This document shows positions 35,664-48,628 of a DNA stretch of 64,000 nt, piece after piece. Made by a program: the position numbers and the translations under genes. This DNA is from Bryopsis sp. KO-2023 (lineage: Eukaryota; Chlorophyta; Ulvophyceae; Bryopsidales; Bryopsidaceae): assembly GCA_030272585.1 (NCBI GenBank), contig BSYQ01000004.1, positions 2,046,001 through 2,110,000 of the forward strand, given 5' to 3'. Position 1 is the first letter of the stretch, and the number at the start of each line of letters is the position of its first letter. The notes under the pieces were generated by a model. It made no database searches, had not been told where the DNA came from, and saw nothing but the letters and a program-made list of their open reading frames with translations.

Positions 35664-38600
35664 ATGCAAACCGGAACCAAGACGCACACGTCCCTCGCAG
35701 GGGTTCACTCCCGCGTGAGGTCGGCCTCAGGTATAGAAGATCGAATCTTTTTTTTTTCCCGACCGCTTTTTGGTGTGAACGGCGAGTATCGCCGTGTTGA
35801 CTCGCCGGTGTTCATCTTCACAAGTTTTTCCCGTTTCACCGGAATCGAGTTTCCAGCATATGTCCCACCAGAAACAAAGATCCGTGATTGCAAACCGCGC
35901 CTTGCGTATTTTTGATTCGACGCTTCCGTGCCGAACGCAGGACTGGGCTCCGTGAAGCGCGTTTCGCTGCGACAATCTTCGTCTTCAGCTCGAAGGCCAC
36001 TGCGTGAGAGGGTGAGATTTCCTTTCCCCGTTCCTGCTCGCTCCGTCGAGTGGGCTGATAGTTGATTGTCGTATTGATACGAAAACACACGACCTGAGGG
36101 AAACTGCCTCGAAAATTTGCGCAGAGTGTCGTCCAAGCAGCTGCTGCCGATGTCATCGACAAGGCCGCTGTCGTCGCCACAAACACGCAAGGTGTTTTCG
36201 CCACGGACGTCTCTGAGGTGAGAGTGCGCGCGACTTCTTCGGGTGGTTTTTTAAATATTTCCTCCCAAGATTTTCCCCAACTCCGTTTTTTTTTTTGAGT
36301 CGAGGTGACGATAGAGCGATTTGCGCAGTCACTTCGGACTCTGAAATTATGTAATGCAATCAGATTCTCAAAACATGCACCCTTCCTTAATTTGAAGTCC
36401 TGGTTCGATTTCAGTTTCAACCCAGTTATCCTAACAAACACCATTTGAAAACCACATTTGATTATGGATGTCAGACTGAACAACCTCTGTAGATTGATCA
36501 ATCGATCAATCCCCCACCCAGTGGCCAAAAGAACCGGAGCCATTGGAATTCTTGTTTAGGAAATTCTGTGGGAATTCTTGTTTAGAAAATTCTGCGTCAA
36601 ATCCTTATTCATCCATGGGTGGCACTGGTTTGTTGCAGAAAGTGTTGGGCATCGTCTTGGGAGGAGGCGCCGGAACCCGACTGTATCCTTTGACCAAGGC
36701 TAGGGCGAAGCCAGCGGTGCCATTGGGTGGCAACTACAGGCTGATCGATATCCCCATCAGTAATTGCCTGAACAGCCACATTAACAAAATCTACGTGTTG
36801 ACTCAGTTCAACTCCGCCTCTCTCAACAGGCACATCTTGTCTGCATATGTGAGTTGATTATTGGCATTTGATGATACATCTGGTTGACGGTGGGCTGGCG
36901 ACTGCCTTTTCCACAGCTAAAAGGTTTTTGCTGATTCTCAAATGCAGGTTTGCTCAGGGAAGGAATAAAACTTGTGTGATTTCCCTACATGAGTTTTTTT
37001 TTGGTGTTCTTTTTGAGCAACTGTAGTCGGAAAAGGGCGTCGAAATTCCTGGTGGGGAAAGGATGTGTGGAGAGTGCCGGAATGACATGTGATTTTTGTT
37101 TCACTGTGCAGAACAGCAGTGGGCAATTCCCATCAGACAAGGGCTTCGTGGAGGTGCTGGCAGCCACTCAGAATCCAACCAATTTCGATTGGTTTCAAGG
37201 AACTGCTGATGCCGTCCGACAGTACGACTACTTGTTCCAAGAATATGTGGAGGAGGGAGTGGAGCACTTCATTATTTTGTCAGGTAATGCAATCTTCCAC
37301 CCCAATTTTCCCCTCTAAAAAATAAAAAGCTGAGAAAACGATTGAATTTCCTTCATTTCTTTTACATGCATTGTGGGCAGGGTTTGAAAAGTTTCTTCGT
37401 ATGCGAGTGGAACAAAATTAAACGAAGAATGGAAAATTGAACCCAGCCGATTCTTTTTTTTTTGAGTCGGTCAGGTTTATGAAAATAGGAATGAAAGGGA
37501 ATCCCCTCGTGACGAAATTATAGCACCACGGCATTCCTTGTCTTGTAATTTCCAATGCTGAGAGTGGTGGTGGCGGCTCAATATTGGTGTGTCAATCCTC
37601 AGGCGACCAGCTTTACAGAATGGACTACAGACACTTTGTGAAGAAACACATCGAATCCAATGCCGACATCACTGTGGCTGCCCTCCCTTGCGACGAAGCC
37701 AGGGCCTCCGCATTCGGCCTCATGAAAATCGATGACGACGGAAGGATTTTGGAGTTTGCCGAGAAACCGTCGGGCGATGCTTTGAAAGCCATGCAGGTGG
37801 ACACCACTGTTCTTGGATTGGAGGCAGAGAGGTAGACGAACTGAGAATCTGAGCAGAAATCGATAAATTTTTTTCATTCTGGCTCTTCCAAATCTGTGGA
37901 ATTGACAGCCTGTGGATGGAGAAACTCCGATGCTTGCTGGTCTGACGCAACTATTTCTTCTCCCCATCAATCCGATGCGACATTCTTTTTTATAAAAGAA
38001 TCTTTCTTTTTTCTTAATTATTGTGTGCAGGGCGAAGATGTTGCCTTACATTGCTAGTATGGGAATTTACGTCATCAAGGCAGATGTGGTGAAGAAGCTT
38101 CTGGATGAGGATTTCCCCGAGGCCAACGATTTCGGGGGAGAAGTGATTCCTGGGGCGACCGCCAACGGAATGAGAGTGCAAGCTTTCCTGTTTGATGGAT
38201 ACTGGGAAGACATTGGAACCGTCGGCGCCTTTTACCAGGCAAATCTTCAGACAACCGAGCTGAACCCACCTTTCAGGTACGCACATTTTTTTGAAACATT
38301 CCGAAACTTGCAAGATTTTGAAAAAAAAATTACTTTAAAAAAATTCGCCTTTGTAGAATTTCCAAAAAAAACAAACAAACAAACAAAATTGGCCTTTGTA
38401 CGATTTCGAAAAAAAGTTAACAAAAAAAATGGCTCCACAGATGACCTGGTTTGATCTCTGTGATTGAGGGGGTCTTTGCTTGAAGCATCGAGTAGAAAAC
38501 ATATTTTTTCTTTAAGTATATTTTTTTTTCCTTTCAGCTTCAATGATGAAGTCATGCCAATGTACTCCAACCTTCGATACCTTCCCCCCTCCAAAATCGT

Positions 38601-39359
38601 CGATGCCGAAATCGTCAAGTCGGTGGTCGGCGATGGTTGCTTCATCCGAGGGGGCAGCAAGATCCAGAACTCCGTCATTGGGCTGAGGACGCTGGTCGGG
38701 GAGAACTGCCTGATCGAGGATTCGCTCATCATGGGGGCGGACTACTACGAGACTCTCGAAGAGTGTGCCATCGTTCCTGGGTGTTTGCCCATGGGCATTG
38801 GCATTGGGAGTGTGATTCGCAAGGCCATCGTCGACAAGAATGCAAGGATCGGAGCCAATGTTAAGCTGATCAACAAGGAGGGAATTCAAGAGGCGACGAA
38901 GTGAGAAACGGCCTGACATCATCACGTTTTTTGAACCCGTCATTTCCCACTCCAGAAAGTGCCTGTCATTTCCCACTCCAGAAAGTGCCTGTTAGGTGGT
39001 TTGAGGTCGTTTTTATATGGTGCCGGATCGTGAAGAAAAGGGGGGGTTAAATCCTTTTTATCCTTTTTATCCAGCAGATTTTTGTTTGTTTTTTTGTGAA
39101 AGTGGGGCTAGGTCCTTTGTGGTGTTTTAGAATCGATGTGCTGGCTTTGGCAGAGTTTGATGTGACACATGTGCATGTGCATGTACATGTGCATGTGTAT
39201 GTATGTTGCTTCAGATTGGTGCAATATTGAAGATTCTAACCATTTTCTTTATGTTTTTTTTCCCCAATTTGCAGCACTGAGGAGCTTGGTTACGTGATCA
39301 AAGATGGCATCATCGTGGTCATCAAGAACTCACAAATCGAGGATGGAACCGTCATTTAA
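35664..39359 (+). CDS. Glucose-1-phosphate adenylyltransferase (ADP-glucose pyrophosphorylase), plastid
   Basis: Makes ADP-glucose from glucose-1-phosphate and ATP, the committed step of starch synthesis. Nine exons: 35664-35730, 35941-36011, 36125-36217, 36639-36848, 37112-37283, 37603-37831, 38031-38276, 38538-38900 and 39275-39359; phases close to 511 aa. The first three exons give a Ser/Arg/Ala-rich plastid transit peptide. The catalytic part has [67 protein letters not shown] and [12 protein letters not shown], then the left-handed beta-helix end with [19 protein letters not shown]. The tail matches some small-subunit features ([14 protein letters not shown]) but other residues are closer to large subunits, so the subunit type is open. 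Small tandem repeats lie in introns 3 and 8. Confidence 0.95.
38939..38990. repeat. 26-bp exact tandem duplication in the last AGPase intron
   Basis: Two adjacent identical 26-bp units starting gtcatttcccactccag, just after the exon at 38538-38900. A similar 26-bp imperfect duplication starting ggaattcttgttta lies at 36545-36596 in intron 3 of the same gene. Confidence 0.9.
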
Positions 39360-41055
39360 ACGCTCTAGTTTTATTTCTTTCCGGAACAATGGGAATCTTT
39401 AGATTTGAAAAAAAAAAGAAAAGAAAAGAAGGAAAAAAAAACATACTCAAAACACAAGATTTGCTTTATCTATCAATTCTTGGGGGCTCGACAAAAATTT
39501 TATTGTTCTTGGGAGGGTTTTTTTTCGGTCGGGAGGGAAAGCACCGATGTCGACAATTGGTCCGTCGAACAAAGGAGGATTTTTAACCAAAAAAGAAAAG
39601 AAAAGGTGGATGGCACGAAGGACAATAGATTTGGAAAGCCTAAGAGAAAGGAGAAGAAAAAAAAAAACGAAATCGTTGTTCCTTTCCTCTTTTTCTTTAA
39701 TGAACCTTGTGGGGGTGGAGGGACCTCCTCTTTTGAGGGATTCATTCCGATTTTGTTTTATATATATGTGCATAAATCCGGGGGAGGTTTTTTTTGCCCT
39801 CTCTGGATGATAATTCTTCTTGGAAATTGGGATATGAATATATATGCAACAAAAAAAAGGCAAAGAAAATCAAAAGGGAAGAAAATCATTCAAAAGGCAT
39901 TTTTGGGGGAACTGGTGGTGGTGGTGGTGGAGTTGATTTCTTTTTTCTCTTTTTTTTTTTTACTGTCCGTAGATCTTTTTTAATTTTTCTACGGAGATCG
40001 ACTTATGGGGGATTGCATATATCATTACCTAATGAACCAGATTTAAAAAAATGAAAAAATGATGCTGGGTTTCAAGAAAGGGGATTGCTTTCCTCTCCAA
40101 TCTTTTGAGGGAAAAAAAAGCAACAAGGAAGAATTGGAGGAGGTGTTCTTTTTTTTTATCGAACCTTCTGCATGATATTTCGTTTCAACGTATTCTCAAA
40201 ATCCTGATTGTTTTGGAATGGTTGGGGGGATGATTACTCAGTCTTTTCCGTTAAAAAAACGTTGTGAGTGCGTAGTAGTGGTGGTGGTGGCCTCAATCCT
40301 GACCCCGTGTAAAAGGGCTCTTGATCTTTTGCAGATATATTTGCTGTGTTTTATGGAATGGGGAAATACGGCTCATGATGGGAAAACATAGGCATAACCT
40401 CATGCACGTTTGTTGTGAAAGAGTTGCTTGGAGGATTCCTGCACACCATTGTGGTGTTTGCTTGCCATTTCCTTCAAACTGGGGGGACTGACCAGAACAG
40501 AGGTCCCTAAGAACAGCATAACTTCCTGTGAGCTCGTGGAAATGAAGGAAAAGCAAAATCTAGTTGGGGAGAATTCGTGCTTTCATGTGGGCAAATCTCT
40601 TGCTCCCTCGGATCCCAGCAAGTCAGTTTGCTCGAGGGAAATAAGTTTTCTTTCCAATGACATGATTTCTTTCTTTTCTTCAACGAGCAACCACCTTGCG
40701 AGCTGTTTTTTAATCTTATTTGTATTGTTTTGTGGCGCTCAATCCACTGGTAGGCTTCCTGAACCCAAGAAAACAACTTTTGCTTTTTGTGGTTGATTCT
40801 GGTTGCTCTGCCACGCCAACAAAATCGAACTCGGGCAGAAGGGTAGGAAATCCAAGGGGTTGGTGTCTCTTTCGATGCGCGGTTGGCGCTCGAATCTCCA
40901 TCTGAAGAGATGACTAATCGGGGCCACACCTCTGAAAAAACTGGCGTTTTGCACTCCGATTTCGCATTTTCACGTTTCCGCTTACTGGTTCGCTTTTTAC
41001 GTCTCAACTCTACGTTATCGCTCGCGTCGAGGTTCGACCCACCCCCACCGCCAGA
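39360..41055. other. Spacer between AGPase and malate dehydrogenase genes
   Basis: 1.7 kb without a recognised gene. The first half is rich in A and G homopolymers and short (ggt)n runs (39914-39934, 40276-40290). The last ~200 bp are CpG-richer and probably carry the malate dehydrogenase promoter and 5' UTR. Confidence 0.5.
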
Positions 41056-43939
41056 ATGCAGTCGCAAGCCGTTTTCCAGAGTCGTGCCCAGTGCGGTGCC
41101 ATCAATGCCCAGCGCCGACAGTTCTTCGGTGGTCGACGCGCACTTTGCGTTTCCAGCCCCTCCGCCGCAAACCGCCGTTCGAGATCTGTGCAGAAAGTAG
41201 AATGCCACAAGGTCGCTCTTTTGGGTGCCAGCGGTGGCATTGGGCAGCCTCTCGCGCTCTTGCTCAAGATGAACAAGATGGTCACAGACTTGGCTCTGTA
41301 CGATATCGCCAACACGGCTGGTGTCGCAGCTGATCTCGGCCACTGCAACACTCAAGTGAAGGTGAGCTGCGCGCGCTCCTGCATTGGATCCGGCGACCTT
41401 TCGTAAAGCATAGAAAGTGGCCCGTCGACGTGCGATCTGCTGGAAAAGAAACCAAGCATCGAAGCTCCCATCATTTGACAGAGTCGACCTTTCTTTTGTG
41501 CAAGTAATTCTCGGTGGAAAACTGATGCCAGCTACTCTGGGGCTTTTACCCAGTAGGAAGTGTGAGGCAGCTGTTCTTTTTGACATAAACTTGCTCACAC
41601 TCTTGATTCCTATTTAAAGAATAAGAAAATGGAAATATATATTAGGTATTCTTGTGATGGAAATTTCCACTGCCTGAGCAGGTTTCTGGATACACTGGTG
41701 CCGATGAACTGGCAGATGCCTTGAAAGGAGCCGAATTGGTGGTGATTCCTGCTGGAGTCCCCAGAAAGCCTGGAATGACCCGTGATGATCTCTTCAGCAT
41801 CAATGCTGGAATTGTCAAGGATTTGGTGGCTGCTTGCGCCCAGCATTGCCCTGGGGTAAGCCGATTGTCTGTGAGGTGCATTCTAATCTAAGCCAAAGCC
41901 CCTAATGTCAGCTGAGAATTCTGTACAGCCACATTTGGAGAATACCCATTGGCTGAAATTCCAATCACCGGAGTTGTGCGCCAGGGGCGAGTTTTGTTGA
42001 AAGACTCTGGATTTTTTTTTTCTGAGTTGGGGCCCATCTCTTACAAAATTTTGTCGGAAAATATGCAAATACGACAGGAATCGCTGGCTGTTTTTGACTG
42101 GCATTGGGAATGATTAGAACATTTTACTACTGTCTGAGCACTCGTTTGCTTTGATGTGAAGTAAAAAAACCTCGTTGAAGATATGACCCAATGTCCAGAG
42201 AAATTATCGACTCATACTGGGACCTCAAGGAAAACAAAAAAAAACCCTGCCAACTAATTATCATTTTCAGCAAGAACCAGGTCACCTTCCCACAAAAGCA
42301 TACACCGCAACTCATTTGAAAAAGCGCCTGTGTTTTTTTCCCCTTTCCCCTTTGATTCAGGCCATCCTCAACATCATTTCCAACCCAGTGAATGCCACCG
42401 TCCCTATTGCTGCTGAGACTTTGAGGAAAGCTGGCGTCTACAACCCAAAGAAGGTCATTGGAGTGACCACCTTGGATGTTGTGCGGGCAAACACTTTTGT
42501 GGCCGAATCCAAAGGCTTGGATGTTAAAGATGTTGATGTCCCAGTCATTGGAGGCCATGCTGGAACCACAATTTTGCCAATCCTTTCTCGAGTACGGTGC
42601 GCAAATTATGCAAAGTCATGGGGCTTTTCGTTTGAATTTTTTTTTCCCCTGTTTTTTTTGGGGGGTGGGGGGGGGGGGCTTGAATGCACTCAGAATTGGG
42701 TCTGTTGTGCATACCAAAGAAAATTGATTGATGCGAATGTACGGTTGTGTTTTATATTTCTATGTGGTATGTTTCAAGTTTTGAGGACGTTTTTTTCAGC
42801 GCTCTATTTCCACATATCCTTTGCATGCTGGTGCAAAACTGAGTCTTCCAAATAGTGGATGCAATCGATGCATCGTTTATTGCTGCAGTGCACACTTTGG
42901 ACAAAAGGAGCCATGGAAATGGTTTTTTAGATTTTTGTTTCAAGCCTGACGATCCATTTGTTGTGTCTTTCTCACAACAGACCACCCCAAAGGTCGAATT
43001 TACCGACGACGAGCTGAAAGCGTTGACCACCCGTATTCAAAATGCTGGAACTGAGGTCGTCGAAGCCAAGGCTGGTGCCGGCTCTGCGACTCTCTCCATG
43101 GTAAGTGACATGGATATTTTGTGTGTGAATGAATGTTTAATTTACATTAGGCAAACCTGCCCAACGAAGGCCGTCCACAACGAGGTGATTTAGCGCATAT
43201 TTTGTGTGTGTGGTGGAACAAATTCCGTCACTGGCATATCAGGCCGTGATTCAGACCACCACGCCTCGTTAACACTAAAACAAGTACACAGGGTGTTTTC
43301 TGCTGTTTTTGGGTTGGTTCTGGGATGCTGATGCTGGTGTGTGTGTTTTTTCCAGGCATATGCCGCTGCCCGTATGGCGGAATCTTGCTTGCTGGGTCTC
43401 GAGGGGGAGGCCGACGTCTACGAGTGTGCCTACGTGGAGTCCAAGGTAGGGAACTGTAGGATGTGACGGAACAGATGTAATAGAATTACGGAGCCACTGT
43501 GTGCTTGGGCATCGATGGCTTCGTAGTCGGCAAAATATCTGTGCGAATGGGGTGTTTGTGACCGGTTCAATTTCAAAGAAACGAAATGGAAAAAACGGTC
43601 GCTGTGTTGAAATCAATTGTGGTGGAGGGTATATTCTCAGCCAACTAGCTCAGGGCTGCCCAGTATGGTGGAAACTGGGTGCAACTGAGGATTTGTCTGT
43701 CCGTCTGAAATGTTCAGCCCAAATATACTTGTCGGGAATACTCATGTTATTTTTTTTTGGCACTGTAGCCTGCGGAGGGTGTGGATTTCTTTGCGTCCAA
43801 GATCCAGTTGGGAACTCAGGGAGTCGAAAAGGTTCCAGAACTCGGCGAGCTCTCTGCCTTCGAGATTGAAGGGCTCAAGGTTGCCATTCCCCAGCTTCAG
43901 GCCAGCATCAAAAAGGGAATCGCCTTCGCCAAGGAATAG
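41056..43939 (+). CDS. MDH: NAD-dependent malate dehydrogenase, organellar
   Basis: Interconverts malate and oxaloacetate with NAD. Six exons: 41056-41361, 41682-41855, 42361-42591, 42981-43100, 43356-43445 and 43769-43939; total 363 aa, all phases close. The N-terminal ~50 residues are rich in Arg, Ser and Ala with few acids, fitting a plastid or mitochondrial targeting peptide. Then come the NAD-binding [15 protein letters not shown], the substrate loop [25 protein letters not shown] and the catalytic-His segment [11 protein letters not shown]. The C-terminal helix ends in a Lys-rich tail. Intron 4 carries a ~70-bp interspersed element with target duplications. Targeting to plastid versus mitochondrion cannot be told from sequence alone. 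Confidence 0.95.
43127..43196 (-). repeat. 70-bp interspersed element, copy 3, with 13-bp target duplication (intronic)
   Basis: Complementary to the element at 12851-12924 and 31842-31910. It is exactly bracketed by the 13-bp direct repeat atattttgtgtgt at 43114-43126 and 43197-43209. It lies in intron 4 of the plus-strand malate dehydrogenase gene, so it too is antisense to its host. Confidence 0.9.
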
Positions 43940-44920
43940 ATGCAATGCCAGCAACGATTTGGACCGATTTTAACAATATATGCATATGGAACGAGATAAC
44001 TCAATGTCGACAGGGGACGGGGGGGATTTTTACGTTATTAATGGTAGGGGGGAATTTGTCACAGGGAGGGGCAATGATGGTTTCGAAAAGCACTCTGCCG
44101 GAATACCAGTTTGGTTGAATTTTGTGTGAAATGTTGTCTGGAGGCTTTATTTCGATTACATTCATGGAAGGAGTTTGGTGGGTTTATGAGAGGGGGTGGA
44201 GCAGGGAGGGGTCGCACAACATACCGGAGGAAGAGAAGGAATTTCATTTGAACGAAAGGCGGTGGACTGATGGCATCTGGAAAAGATATTTTGGCCAACG
44301 ATTTTGTCCGGAACGAGTTTTGTTTGATCTTAGTACAGATGATGCGGTTGGACCCTCTTTTAAATCTACGAATTGGGAAGTTCGCTCAGTGGCATTTTGA
44401 TATCTTTTGTTGAAAATGCTTGCAAGAATACCCTTCTCGTTCCCTCTGTCTGCACGCCGCACAAATAAAGGGTTAAGGGGTCTGTCCTCATGTAATGCAC
44501 GCTGCACGAATGAAGGGTGAAGGACGTTTGCCGCCAAACACACAATGTCTGAGGGGGTCTCGCTGGCAGGGGCAATTGGTACAATGATACGCATGATACT
44601 GTACAGTACCGCTATGATTCCCCCTGTTGCGCAGCCGGTCCAACGCGAGATACCCTAACTCTCAAAACTTTGTCCTCACAAACCAAATACAACGGCGAGC
44701 CTTTACTTCCTGAATGCTCTTTTTCTTGATAACATGGGTGCTCTGCTTCACTTCTGCACAAACACTTGCTCTTCCGAAAGGTGGGTGGGTCGAAATAATT
44801 GTGCGTGCTACCCCACCAACACCACGCTGATGAAACTCACTTCTCTGTTGGATCTTTGATCCAGGGTCCTGGCCTGGCGGCGATCGACAGGTGTGTCTCT
44901 GCGCGCTTTGATACACGTAC
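43940..44920. other. Spacer upstream of the trypsin-ankyrin gene
   Basis: No gene was recognised. Two loosely similar ~35-bp stretches (tgcacgccgcacaaataaag at 44452 and tgcacgctgcacgaatgaag at 44496) lie near the middle. An extra 5' exon of the downstream gene may hide here. Confidence 0.4.
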
Positions 44921-47792
44921 ATGCTTGTTGCGTTTCCGCCATTCCTCACTTGCAATTCACCTGTCTTCGTCTGCAATCAGGGTGATGGGAGGTCGCTTGC
45001 TCCTGCGCTTCGGAAAATGCTACAAAATGCCCAACCGTTCATTGCTGTGCGTAGAACTGAAGCTCAACATCCGTAGAATGTGATTTGGGTCATTACATCA
45101 CGCATCACGCATCACGCTGTGCTCACTCAAGGCATGGCACCTTTTTGCTGCATTGGTCATCACAATCACATGGGTGTGTGCAGGGGGGAAAAGACGCTCC
45201 TGAAGGGAGGTTTCCATATGCTTGCTCTTTGAGAACAATAGGCCCTCGGATTCATCTTTGTGGAGGCACCTTGATTGCCCCCCAGTGGGTGCTAACCGCA
45301 GCACATTGTTTGATCGGGGAAGACTCCCTTGGGCCAACACCACTTGTGTATGTGGGTGCCCACAGAATGGATGATGAATCTTCTGCAGAGGTATGTCGTA
45401 TTTTTTTTCATGCATGTTCCCAAGGTGGAGGTGAAGGCGCCAACTCCACAATTGTGGTTGATTGCAACCAACCTTTACACTGACATAACATTCATGTTAT
45501 GTATGCGATTTTAGGTTATATTGGCAGTGGAGGTCATCGTTCATGAGAGCTATACTGGAAATGTTGAGGATGGATTCGATATCGCCCTGGTGCGGCTCCA
45601 GGAACCCTCCACCAAACGACCAGTAGTGCTAGCCCAAAGCGAGCAATCCATTGGAGTGGGTCAGCTTCTAGCCACCGCAGGGTGGGGAAAGACAAGCAAG
45701 CGTGGCCCATTGCCAGATGTGCTTCAGTTTGCGGATGAAGTGGAGTATGTCAGCAATATAAACTGCCAACAGAGATGGTCCAAAATCAAAGACAGTATGC
45801 TCTGTGCATTTTCCACCTCACAAGGGGCATGCAAAGGTGAATGGAGTCAAAGCTGTAAACTGTACAGTGTTAACATCACCCATTCTGGACACTGTCGTAT
45901 TTTTGAAGGAGGGGTTCGTTTTAGCTTCCGAGTAGGGCTGGGCAAAACAAACTCAAAAAGGAAAACTATAGATCAAAGGAGATCAAAAAAGTGAGGGAAA
46001 AAAAAAAGGAAAAAAAATGTCCTTTTTTTGTGAAGAAAAGAATTGTGGAATTCTGTTTTGAATGGCTGGTGAGATTCATCGTCTGTTTTGGATTCATCCA
46101 GGTGACTCTGGAGGTCCATTGCTGATTCCTGACAGCAAAGGGGGGCTCAGCATTGTTGCTGGGGATCCAAAATTTGATCTACAGGTGGGCATTGTATCTT
46201 ATGGCCCTGAAGGCTGTGATTCGACAAAAGCTGATGTCTACACCAGAGTCAGCAGTTTCAGGAAGTGGATAGACTCAAAGATGAACACAGAACAAAAGGT
46301 GCGGTTTCCATCATAATCATGGAGGGTTTGTTGCAAGAAAGCACACAAATGTGAAGTTTTCATTTTTAGTTGCAGCCAAATGGCCACAAGAAACTCTTGC
46401 CAGAACTGCTGCTTTGTTTGCTACACCGAACTGGATCCATGGAGCCCTCTGTGGGTTTGTGAATTTTTGGCTGCTTGCCACATTGGTTTGTGTTCGGTGG
46501 GGTAGAAAACAGTGCGGTGAAATCTGAAATACTGTCGGCTGTGGGACTGACATGGGGGAAAATTCAAAAAAATGCTTTTTTTGGATGTCTGAGCTGCAAA
46601 CCCTGGGTCTGGCTGACTGATTTTTGTTTGACAGTGTTGTGTTCTTTTTTTTCATTTGTTAGAGAAAATGCACCGAGAATTGCGAGGAACTTGACAAAGA
46701 TCTCTTCGATGCTGCTGGTTCTGGGAAACCCAACAAAGTCAAGGTAGCTTTTTTTTCGATTATTGGTTTCATTTTCTGTCTAGAAAAGCGGCAAGCTTAC
46801 TCTAGGGGAAAAAAAAAACAACAGAAAAGAAATAACATCGCAAGCCAACCAGGTGTGCTTAGTGATTTGTAGGAGCTACTGGCAAAGGGGGCCGATGTGA
46901 CATCAACACATCAACAGAAGTTCACTCCACTACATTTTGCTGCTGCAAAGGGGCATGTGGATATTGTTGAAATCTTGATTGAAGCAGGTGATTGGCTCCA
47001 CTGTTCTATGCCTCCCCACTGAAAGTCATGTTCTTTCAATTGTTTTCTTTCTAAACAAAATTTCACCCCTCCCCCTTCAATTTTTTTTTAATCCTCAAGC
47101 GACCACGCATTGAAGTGTTCATAAAAGGGTAAGTTGTATGATACCTGTTTCAGAGGTTACAATTGTTTGACCCAGGGGCGCCCGTGGATATGAAAACGGT
47201 TGATGGATCCACCGCATTGGTGCTGGCAGCATACCATGGAAAAATGGAGGTGGTGGATGCTCTTCTAAAATCAGGTGCCTTCGGGGAAAAATTCCCCACC
47301 TGTTAATGTGAAGTTTTCTGGGTGCGGTACAACTGACAGCAATTCTCAAAACAAAACACGTCTGCTTTGAAACGCATGTACTTGTATCGTCAAGTTTTTA
47401 GCATTGGAGTGGTCAAAATACTGACAAGGGTTGTGGGTGGAGGTGCGAATGTGAATTCCCGAACAAACGCAGGGTTAACCCCATTGATGCTTTCTACCTA
47501 CATCGGACGGGCGAAAGTGGTTCAGCTGATTTTGGACTACAAGGCCGAAAAAGATGCCCAAGACAACAAGGGAAGCACTGCCTTGAAACTTGCAGCTTTT
47601 TATGGGAGCGGTGGGGCCATGGAAGTTCTGATTGGGGCTGGTGCTGATCCTGACATTGAGGGCAATGATCAGGAGAAGGCTGTGGATGTGATCTGTAAGT
47701 GCTTACAGGCAAAGTCGACAGATTTGCAATGTGGGGAGGGGAAATGTGGCAAAGGAGAGGCACAATATCTGAAAGCGCTCCTGAAGGGTTGA
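44921..47792 (+). CDS. Trypsin-type serine protease fused to ankyrin repeats
   Basis: Exons: 44921-45046 (tentative first), 45184-45390, 45515-45836, 46102-46298, 46663-46743, 46873-46987, 47176-47274 and 47443-47792; about 498 aa with phases closing. The protease domain starts at GGKDAPEGRFPY and has all three catalytic residues: His in LTAAHC, Asp in DGFDIALVRL and Ser in GDSGGPLL. The residue at the bottom of the S1 pocket (six before Ser) is Gly, not the Asp of trypsin. The frame continues through a short Cys-containing linker into four ankyrin repeats (TPLHFAAAKGHVDIVEILI is the clearest) and a Cys/Lys/Gly-rich tail. Ankyrin exons end at the same Gly codon in phase 1. The first exon lacks a convincing signal peptide, so location is open. 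The fusion rests on continuous phases, not on a transcript. Confidence 0.85.
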
Positions 47793-48628
47793 CAGGTCAA
47801 GACAGTTCATCAGGCATGGCCATCATCCACCAAGCCTTAGATACCATTGTAATCCAGGGATCAAAAAAGCATGTTCTTTTTCAAAATAATCATAAGCTAC
47901 GTTACAATTTTGGCAAGACTGATGATTGGCATTTCTTTATTGTTTTTTTGTTGAGCGGGGGTAAATATTGGGGGGTTTAGAGACAGGATTGGATCGCTTG
48001 TGCCCGATACTTGTGGTGCTGAACATGACTAGGCTTTTTTTGTTTCTTGGTCAACATGGCAAATTTGTTGGGGTCGAACCTGTCCATCAGCCAACAAAGC
48101 ATGTACATGCACACATGTATGTGCATGTCTTTTCTGGGAGGTGGAACAGAAGCATCAATGTAGTTCGATTTTGCCCAGTGACTTTCCCTGAGAGTTCCTT
48201 GGCCAAGTATTTAATTAGTCACCGGAAACCAACACAGCCAAAAGAACGGAAGCGCGAGAGGCTTCCCCTGGATTACCCGTTTTTCATTTTTTTGTAAGAG
48301 GACGGATCAGGACTGGGACTTCCTTTCCAGCAAAAGAACAACAACAACAAAAAAAATACATATTGCCAAAATAAAAGCTTCAAACTTTGGCGGTGGCCCT
48401 TTGTTGCCCCACACATGTGCACAAAGAATGAAGATCAAAGGTGTTTTTCGATTCGAATACTCATTTGGTTTTGATCGGCTGTGAGATCCACAATGATGGA
48501 ACCAGATCGGTTTCTGGTCGCAATTTTGACGGACCTCAAAAAAGAAAAGACAAGCTGTCCCATTACACGCAAGCTCAAAACGGGCGAGCGAACGTGTTCT
48601 TTGCGCCCCCAGGGGAAAGCACAGCAGG
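47793..48628. other. 3' flank of the trypsin-ankyrin gene and upstream region of the next gene
   Basis: The first ~300 bp resemble 1977-2290 downstream of the paralog. The last ~200 bp are CpG-richer and likely carry the promoter of the gene at 48629. Overlapping plus-strand frames at 48441-48885 look like shadows. Confidence 0.5.

Noticed and set aside
39389-39983. Lys- and Phe-rich frames downstream of AGPase
   Set aside because: Products of A- and T-homopolymers in the 3' flank, without splice partners or domains.
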